DNA of 64,000 nucleotides, taken from positions 50,393-114,392 of the forward strand of contig QLTU01000011.1 in the NCBI GenBank assembly GCA_003268905.1, written 5' to 3'. The notes beneath the pieces are model-generated. The model saw only the letters and a list, made by a program, of their open reading frames with translations. It searched no databases and was not told where the DNA came from. This DNA comes from Acidovorax defluvii. GTDB taxonomy: Bacteria; Pseudomonadota; Gammaproteobacteria; Burkholderiales; Burkholderiaceae_C. Below, one piece after another: positions 57,414 through 64,000 of the stretch. Every line of letters begins with the position of its first letter. Positions within the stretch are counted from its first letter, which is position 1. Made by a program: the position numbers and the translations under genes.

Positions 57414-57498
57414 GTATAAACGCAATTTGAAATTAAAGAAAAATATGCGAAACTTCGGGCAACGTACTAAATTGCACCCCTATACACAGGAGACAAGC

Positions 57499-60237
57499 AT
57501 GTCAGCTCAGCCCGCCCCCCTGGCCGGAAACGGCGCAACGCCCGCCACCGACACAGATCAGCAAGAAACCCGTGAGTGGATGGACGCGCTGTCCGCAGTC
57601 ATCGACAAGGAAGGTGCTGAGCGCGCCCATTTCCTGATCGAACAATTGCTCGAACATGCCCGCCAGAGCAGCATTGACATGCCGTTCTCGGGCAATACGG
57701 GTTACGTGAACACCATCGAGCCCGAGCAGGAGGCCCACTGCGCCGGCAACATCGCCATCGAAAAGCGCCTGCGCGCCTACATGCGCTGGAACGCCATGGC
57801 CATGGTGGTGCGCGCCAACCGCCTGGACCCGGCCGACGGCGGTGATCTGGGTGGCCACATCGGCTCGTTCGCCTCAGTGGCCAGCATGTTTGGGGCAGGC
57901 TTCAACCATTTCTGGCACGCCGAGAGCGAGGGCCACGGCGGCGACCTGCTCTACATTCAGGGCCACAGCTCGCCCGGCATCTATGCCCGCGCCTTCCTTG
58001 AAGGCCGTCTGACCGAAGAGCAGCTCGACAGCTTCCGCCAGGAAGTGGACGGCAAGGGGCTATCGAGTTACCCGCACCCCAAGCTGATGCCTGAGTTCTG
58101 GCAGTTCCCCACCGTGTCGATGGGGCTGGGCCCGCTGATGGCCATTTACCAGGCGCGTTTTCTCAAGTATCTGCACGCCCGGGGCATTGCCAACACCGAA
58201 AACCGCAAGGTCTGGGTGTTCTGTGGCGACGGCGAAATGGACGAGCCCGAATCGCTGGGCGCCATTGGCCTGGCCGCGCGCGAAAACCTCGACAACCTGA
58301 TCTTCGTGGTCAACTGCAACCTGCAGCGCCTGGACGGTCCGGTGCGCGGCAACGGCAAGATCGTGCAAGAGCTCGAAGGCGAGTTCCGTGGCAGCGGCTG
58401 GAACGTCATCAAGCTGCTGTGGGGCGCTGGCTGGGATGCGCTGCTGGCCCGCGACAAGACCGGCAAGCTCAAACAGCTGATGATGGAGACGCTGGACGGC
58501 GACTACCAGGCCATGAAGGCCAACGACGGTGCCTTCGTGCGCAAGAACTTCTTTGGCAAATACCCCGAGACGCTGCAACTTGTCGAGCACATGACCGACG
58601 AAGAAGTGTTCGAGCTGCGCCGGGGCGGCCATGAGCCCACCAAGGTTTACGCCGCTTTTCATGCAGCCAACGAGCACAAGGGGCAGCCCACGGTGCTGCT
58701 CATCAAGACCGTCAAGGGCTACGGCATGGGCAAGGCCGGTGAAGGCAAAAACACTGTGCACCAGACCAAGAAGCTCAGTGATGAGGACATCAAGTACATC
58801 CGCGACCGGTTCAACATCCCGATCCCGGACAGCGAGCTGCACAAGATTCCTTATTACAAGCCTGCCGACGACACGCCGGAAATCAAATACCTGCACGAGC
58901 GCCGCAAGGCACTGGGCGGTTACCTGCCCAAGCGCCGCGTCAAGGCCGACGAGCACTTCACCGTGCCCGCCATCGAAACCTTCAAGGCCATCCTGGAGCC
59001 CACGGCCGAGGGCCGCGAGATCAGCACCACGCAGGCCTATGTGCGCTTTGTCACCCAACTGCTGCGTGACCAGGCCCTGGGCCCGCGCGTGGTGCCCATC
59101 CTGGTGGACGAGGCCCGCACCTTCGGCATGGAAGGGCTGTTCCGCCAGATCGGCATCTACAACCCCAAGGGCCAACTCTACACCCCGGTCGATCGCGACC
59201 AGGTGATGTATTACCGCGAAGACAAGGCCGGCCAGATTTTGCAAGAGGGCATCAACGAAGCCGGCGGCATGGCCAGCTGGATTGCCGCGGCCACCAGCTA
59301 CAGCACCAACAACCGCATCATGGTGCCGTTCTACGTGTACTACTCGATGTTCGGTTTTCAGCGCATTGGCGACCTGGCCTGGGCAGCAGGTGACATGCAG
59401 GCACGCGGCTTTTTGCTGGGCGGCACGTCGGGCCGCACCACGCTCAACGGCGAAGGCCTGCAACACGAAGATGGCCACAGCCACATCCTGGCCAACACCA
59501 TCCCCAACTGCGTGACCTACGACCCCACCTTCGCCCACGAAGTGGCGGTGATCATGCACCACGGCATGAAGCGCATGGTCGAGCAGCAGGAGAACGTTTT
59601 CTACTACATCACGCTGCTCAACGAGAACTACCCCATGCCCGGCCTCACGGCGGGCACCGAAGAGCAGATCATCAAGGGCATGTATATGTGCAAGCCCGGC
59701 GCCGTGCCACCGCAGGGCACCTCCGGCGCCAGTGAAAAGCGCGTGCAGCTGCTGGGCTCGGGCACCATCCTGCGCGAATCCATCGCCGCCCAAACCCTGC
59801 TGGCTGCCGACTGGGGCATTCAGGCCGACGTGTGGAGCTGCCCCAGCTTCAACGAGCTCACCCGCGAAGGCCAGGACGCCGAGCGCTGGAACCTGCTGCA
59901 CCCGCTGGAAACGCCGCGCGTGCCCTTCGTGGCGCAACAGCTGGGCACCAGCTCCGGCCCGGTAGTGGCATCCACCGACTACATGAAGGCCTATGCCGAG
60001 CAGATCCGTCCGTTCATCCCGAAGGGCCGCACCTACAAGGTGCTGGGCACCGACGGTTTTGGCCGCAGCGACTTCCGCAGCAAGCTGCGCGAGCACTTCG
60101 AGGTCAACCGCCACTACATCGTGGTGGCCGCCCTCAAGGCGCTGAGCGAAGACGGTGTGCTGCCCGCCACCAAGGTGGCCGAGGCCATTGCCAAGTACAA
60201 CATCCAGGCCGACAAGGTCAACCCGCTGTACGCGTAA
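57499..60237 (+). CDS. aceE: pyruvate dehydrogenase E1 component, homodimeric type
   Basis: The 912-residue thiamine-diphosphate enzyme matches AceE of E. coli type: FWHAESEGHGGDLLYIQGHS, cofactor motif GDGEMDEPESLGAIGLAARE with NCNLQRLDGPVRGN, and HEDGHSHILANTIPNC in the later part. It decarboxylates pyruvate and acetylates the E2 lipoyl group. CAGGAGAC before the ATG at 57499 is a good ribosome-binding site. First gene of aceE-aceF-lpdA. Confidence 0.97.
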   Translation: MSAQPAPLAGNGATPATDTDQQETREWMDALSAVIDKEGAERAHFLIEQLLEHARQSSIDMPFSGNTGYVNTIEPEQEAHCAGNIAIEKRLRAYMRWNAMAMVVRANRLDPADGGDLGGHIGSFASVASMFGAGFNHFWHAESEGHGGDLLYIQGHSSPGIYARAFLEGRLTEEQLDSFRQEVDGKGLSSYPHPKLMPEFWQFPTVSMGLGPLMAIYQARFLKYLHARGIANTENRKVWVFCGDGEMDEPESLGAIGLAARENLDNLIFVVNCNLQRLDGPVRGNGKIVQELEGEFRGSGWNVIKLLWGAGWDALLARDKTGKLKQLMMETLDGDYQAMKANDGAFVRKNFFGKYPETLQLVEHMTDEEVFELRRGGHEPTKVYAAFHAANEHKGQPTVLLIKTVKGYGMGKAGEGKNTVHQTKKLSDEDIKYIRDRFNIPIPDSELHKIPYYKPADDTPEIKYLHERRKALGGYLPKRRVKADEHFTVPAIETFKAILEPTAEGREISTTQAYVRFVTQLLRDQALGPRVVPILVDEARTFGMEGLFRQIGIYNPKGQLYTPVDRDQVMYYREDKAGQILQEGINEAGGMASWIAAATSYSTNNRIMVPFYVYYSMFGFQRIGDLAWAAGDMQARGFLLGGTSGRTTLNGEGLQHEDGHSHILANTIPNCVTYDPTFAHEVAVIMHHGMKRMVEQQENVFYYITLLNENYPMPGLTAGTEEQIIKGMYMCKPGAVPPQGTSGASEKRVQLLGSGTILRESIAAQTLLAADWGIQADVWSCPSFNELTREGQDAERWNLLHPLETPRVPFVAQQLGTSSGPVVASTDYMKAYAEQIRPFIPKGRTYKVLGTDGFGRSDFRSKLREHFEVNRHYIVVAALKALSEDGVLPATKVAEAIAKYNIQADKVNPLYA

Positions 60238-60259
60238 ACCGAACCAACTGGAGACAACA

Positions 60260-61954
60260 ATGGCATTGGTAGAAATCCAAGTTCCGGACATCGGTGACTT
60301 CGACGAAGTCGGCGTGATCGAGTTGCTGGTCAAGCCCGGCGATACCGTCAAGGCCGAGCAATCGCTGATCACGGTCGAGTCCGACAAGGCATCCATGGAG
60401 ATTCCCTCCAGCCATGCGGGCGTGGTCAAGGACCTGCGGGTGCAGGTCGGCGACAAGGTCAAGCAAGGCTCGGTGGTGCTCACGCTCGAAGTGGGTGGTG
60501 CTGCTTCTGAATCAAATTCAACACCAGCCCAATCGCAGCAAGCGCAAGCAGCTATTGAAAAAATAGCAAAAACACCGACGCCCAGCGCCGCTCCCGTTGC
60601 TGCACCGGCGCCCGACGCAGCGGCGCCTGTCGGCCCCATCGAAGTGCGCGTGCCCGACATCGGCGACTTCAAGGACGTGGCCGTGATCGAGCTGCTGGTC
60701 AAGCCCGGCGACACGGTCAAGCTGGAGCAATCGCTCTTCACGGTCGAATCCGACAAGGCATCCATGGAGATCCCTTCGCCCGCTGCGGGCGTGATCAAGG
60801 AACTCAAGGTCAAGATCGGCGACACCGTCAACATCGGCGACCTTGTGGCCGTGCTGGAAGGCTCGGCGGGCAATGCGCCAGCGGCGGTTGCTCCAGCCGC
60901 ACCGGCCGCATCAGCAGCGCCAGTTCCTGCTGCCGCTGTGGCAGCGGCTGCGCCCCCCGCAACCGCTATCGCCTCTGCCTCCGTGCCCGCGCACCAGCCC
61001 GGCACGCCCGCTGCCGGCCTGCCACACGCCAGCCCCTCGGTGCGCAAATTCGCCCGCGAACTCGGTGTGCCGCTCGACGAAGTCAGGGGCACTGGCCCCA
61101 AGGGTCGCATCACACAGGACGACATCCAGGGTTTCACCAAGGCGGTGATGGGCGGCGCCACGCAAACCAAGGCGCAGGCAGCCAAGGCACCCGCCGCCAG
61201 TAGCGGCGGCTCGGGCGAGGGCCTGAACCTGCTGCCCTGGCCCAAGGTGGACTTCGCCAAGTTCGGCCCGGTGGAGCGCAAAGACCTCTCGCGTATCAAG
61301 AAGATCAGCGGTGCCAACCTGCACCGCAACTGGGTGGTCATCCCGCACGTCACCAACCACGACGATGCCGACATCACCGACCTCGAAGCCTTCCGCGTGC
61401 AGTTCAACAAAGAGAACGAGAAAAGTGGCGTCAAGGTCACCATGCTCGCCTTCATGATCAAGGCCGCCGTGGCCGCGCTCAAGAAGTTCCCCGAGTTCAA
61501 TGCTTCGCTCGACGGCGACCAGTTGGTGCTAAAGAACTACTTCCACATCGGCTTTGCCGCCGACACGCCCAACGGCCTGGTGGTGCCCGTGATCCGCGAC
61601 GCCGACCAGAAGGGCATCGTCCAGATCAGCCAGGAGATGGGTGACCTGGCAAAGAAAGCGCGCGACGGCAAGCTGGGCCCGGCCGACATGACCGGCGGGT
61701 GCTTCTCCATCAGCTCGCTGGGCGGCATTGGCGGGCGCTACTTCACGCCCATCATCAACGCGCCCGAAGTCGCCATCATGGGCGTGTGCAAGAGCAGCAC
61801 CGAGCCCAAGTGGGACGGCCAGCAGTTCGCCCCGCGCCTCATGCTGCCGCTCAGCCTGAGCTGGGACCACCGCGTGATCGACGGCGCCAGTGCTGCGCGC
61901 TTCAACGTGTACTTTGCCTCGCTGCTGGCGGACTTCCGCCGCATCGTGATGTAA
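60260..61954 (+). CDS. aceF: pyruvate dehydrogenase E2 (dihydrolipoamide acetyltransferase)
   Basis: The 564-residue E2 has two lipoyl domains, each with VESDKASMEIPS carrying the lipoylated Lys. An Ala/Pro linker, an E3-binding domain (SPSVRKFARELGVPLDEVRG) and a catalytic domain ending LSWDHRVIDGASAARF (His and Asp of the active site) follow. A dispersed repeat copy encodes the linker between lipoyl domains 1 and 2 (PAQSQQAQAAIEKIAK). It starts 22 bp after aceE. Confidence 0.96.
   Translation: MALVEIQVPDIGDFDEVGVIELLVKPGDTVKAEQSLITVESDKASMEIPSSHAGVVKDLRVQVGDKVKQGSVVLTLEVGGAASESNSTPAQSQQAQAAIEKIAKTPTPSAAPVAAPAPDAAAPVGPIEVRVPDIGDFKDVAVIELLVKPGDTVKLEQSLFTVESDKASMEIPSPAAGVIKELKVKIGDTVNIGDLVAVLEGSAGNAPAAVAPAAPAASAAPVPAAAVAAAAPPATAIASASVPAHQPGTPAAGLPHASPSVRKFARELGVPLDEVRGTGPKGRITQDDIQGFTKAVMGGATQTKAQAAKAPAASSGGSGEGLNLLPWPKVDFAKFGPVERKDLSRIKKISGANLHRNWVVIPHVTNHDDADITDLEAFRVQFNKENEKSGVKVTMLAFMIKAAVAALKKFPEFNASLDGDQLVLKNYFHIGFAADTPNGLVVPVIRDADQKGIVQISQEMGDLAKKARDGKLGPADMTGGCFSISSLGGIGGRYFTPIINAPEVAIMGVCKSSTEPKWDGQQFAPRLMLPLSLSWDHRVIDGASAARFNVYFASLLADFRRIVM
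60511..60567 (+). repeat. dispersed ~50-bp repeat, copy 11 (inside aceF)
   Basis: Contains ACACCAGCCCAATCGCAGC, AAGCGCAAGCAGCTATTG and AAAAAATAGC. It encodes the interdomain linker of AceF. Confidence 0.8.
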
Positions 61955-61970
61955 CGAAAGGGCAATGCAC

Positions 61971-63806
<1,836 letters not shown>

Positions 63807-63829
63807 GTCCGCAGCCAAGCTACCCTGAC

Positions 63830-63859
63830 AAGGCCCGAACTGGCGACGGTTCGGGCCTT
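63830..63859 (+). terminator. terminator of the pdh operon
   Basis: AAGGCCCGAAC (63830-63840) and GTTCGGGCCTT (63849-63859) are perfectly complementary (11 bp, 8-nt loop). A weak T-containing stretch follows. Confidence 0.8.
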
Positions 63860-63946
63860 GTGCTTTGCGTACCCAAACAATCGCCGCAGAATACTGTGCA
63901 TTTGTAAGGGGTATCCATTTAGCTCCAGCAATGCCAGAATAACTGG

Positions 63947-64000
63947 ATGGAAACCCAGATATTAGCGCCCACTCCCGGACAGGACTACCCCCGCACCTGG
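63947..64000 (+). CDS. partial ORF at the right edge, possible IS1595-like transposase start
   Basis: Eighteen codons from ATG at 63947 run off the window (METQILAPTPGQDYPRTW). The DYPRTW wording resembles the N-terminus of IS1595-family transposases as I recall them, and GGGGTATCCATTT at ~63908-63920 could be part of a terminal repeat. Both points are weak, since too little sequence is visible. Confidence 0.35.
   Translation, partial: METQILAPTPGQDYPRTW

Noticed and set aside
57415..57470. Exact aceE promoter
   Set aside because: TATAAA and TTGAAA elements occur, but none pair with a 16-18 bp spacing, so no promoter is claimed.
58060..61500. Very long minus-strand frame opposite aceE and aceF
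   Set aside because: High GC and codon bias of the plus-strand genes keep the opposite frame open. No protein family signature is visible in it.

Overview
The window is a G+C-rich chromosomal segment of a betaproteobacterium, most likely Comamonadaceae (Acidovorax-like). This rests on a complete iscR-iscS-iscU-iscA-hscB-hscA-fdx cluster, a pyruvate dehydrogenase cluster whose E3 carries its own lipoyl domain, two identical tRNA-Val(CAC) genes, and many small proteins typical of that family. The organism assignment comes from gene content, not from a database search. Gene density is high and both strands are used.

Layout. 1-2.8 kb: ParA/FleN-like ATPase (partial), diguanylate cyclase and SulP transporter on the minus strand. 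2.9-9.7 kb: BON lipoprotein, PLP C-S lyase, DUF2189 membrane protein, divergent tesA/ybbA pair, sstT, rlmB. 9.7-13.1 kb: a minus-strand operon of VOC-fold proteins with an unusual RibD_C-SRPBCC fusion, divergent from a TetR regulator. 13.2-17.8 kb: sirtuin, two-gene ChrA-type transporter, heptamer tandem repeat in front of a fumarylacetoacetase-family gene, DUF6150 protein, N-terminally truncated VIT protein. 17.8-25.6 kb: an accessory, defence-like island with a wHTH-Fic protein that lacks the catalytic His and sits behind tandem operators, a NERD/zinc-ribbon protein, an MmeI-like type IIG restriction-modification enzyme, and hipA/hipB directly upstream of the enzyme on the same strand. 25.7-36.9 kb: YjfB-like protein, flavoprotein disulfide reductase, MASE/PAS/GGDEF/EAL protein, YigZ, YgiQ, CSD-DUF1294 protein, CoA-transferase, aromatic/aspartate aminotransferase. 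36.9-45.7 kb: uvrB, the isc-hsc-fdx cluster, dnaQ. 45.7-54.1 kb: two tRNA-Val, FAD oxidoreductase, a YqjD/YqjE/YqjK-type operon, pyrD/rpiA, a DUF4124-glutaredoxin protein, M3 peptidase, folD. 54.1-63.9 kb: two-component system divergent from aceE-aceF-lpdA. The right edge holds the first codons of a possible transposase.

The most unusual structure is a dispersed AT-richer repeat of about 50 bp. I see 12 convincing copies and one doubtful one. Most share the cores AGCGCTT and AAGCGC followed by AGCTAT. Several copies lie inside genes (aceF, lpdA, the type IIG enzyme, ygiQ, an FAD oxidoreductase), and four of these are read in the same frame to give an Ala/Gln-rich linker-like peptide. Further points of interest are the hipBA-type IIG operon, the tandem-operator Fic regulator, an intrinsic terminator inside the isc-hsc cluster, and the RibD_C-SRPBCC fusion.
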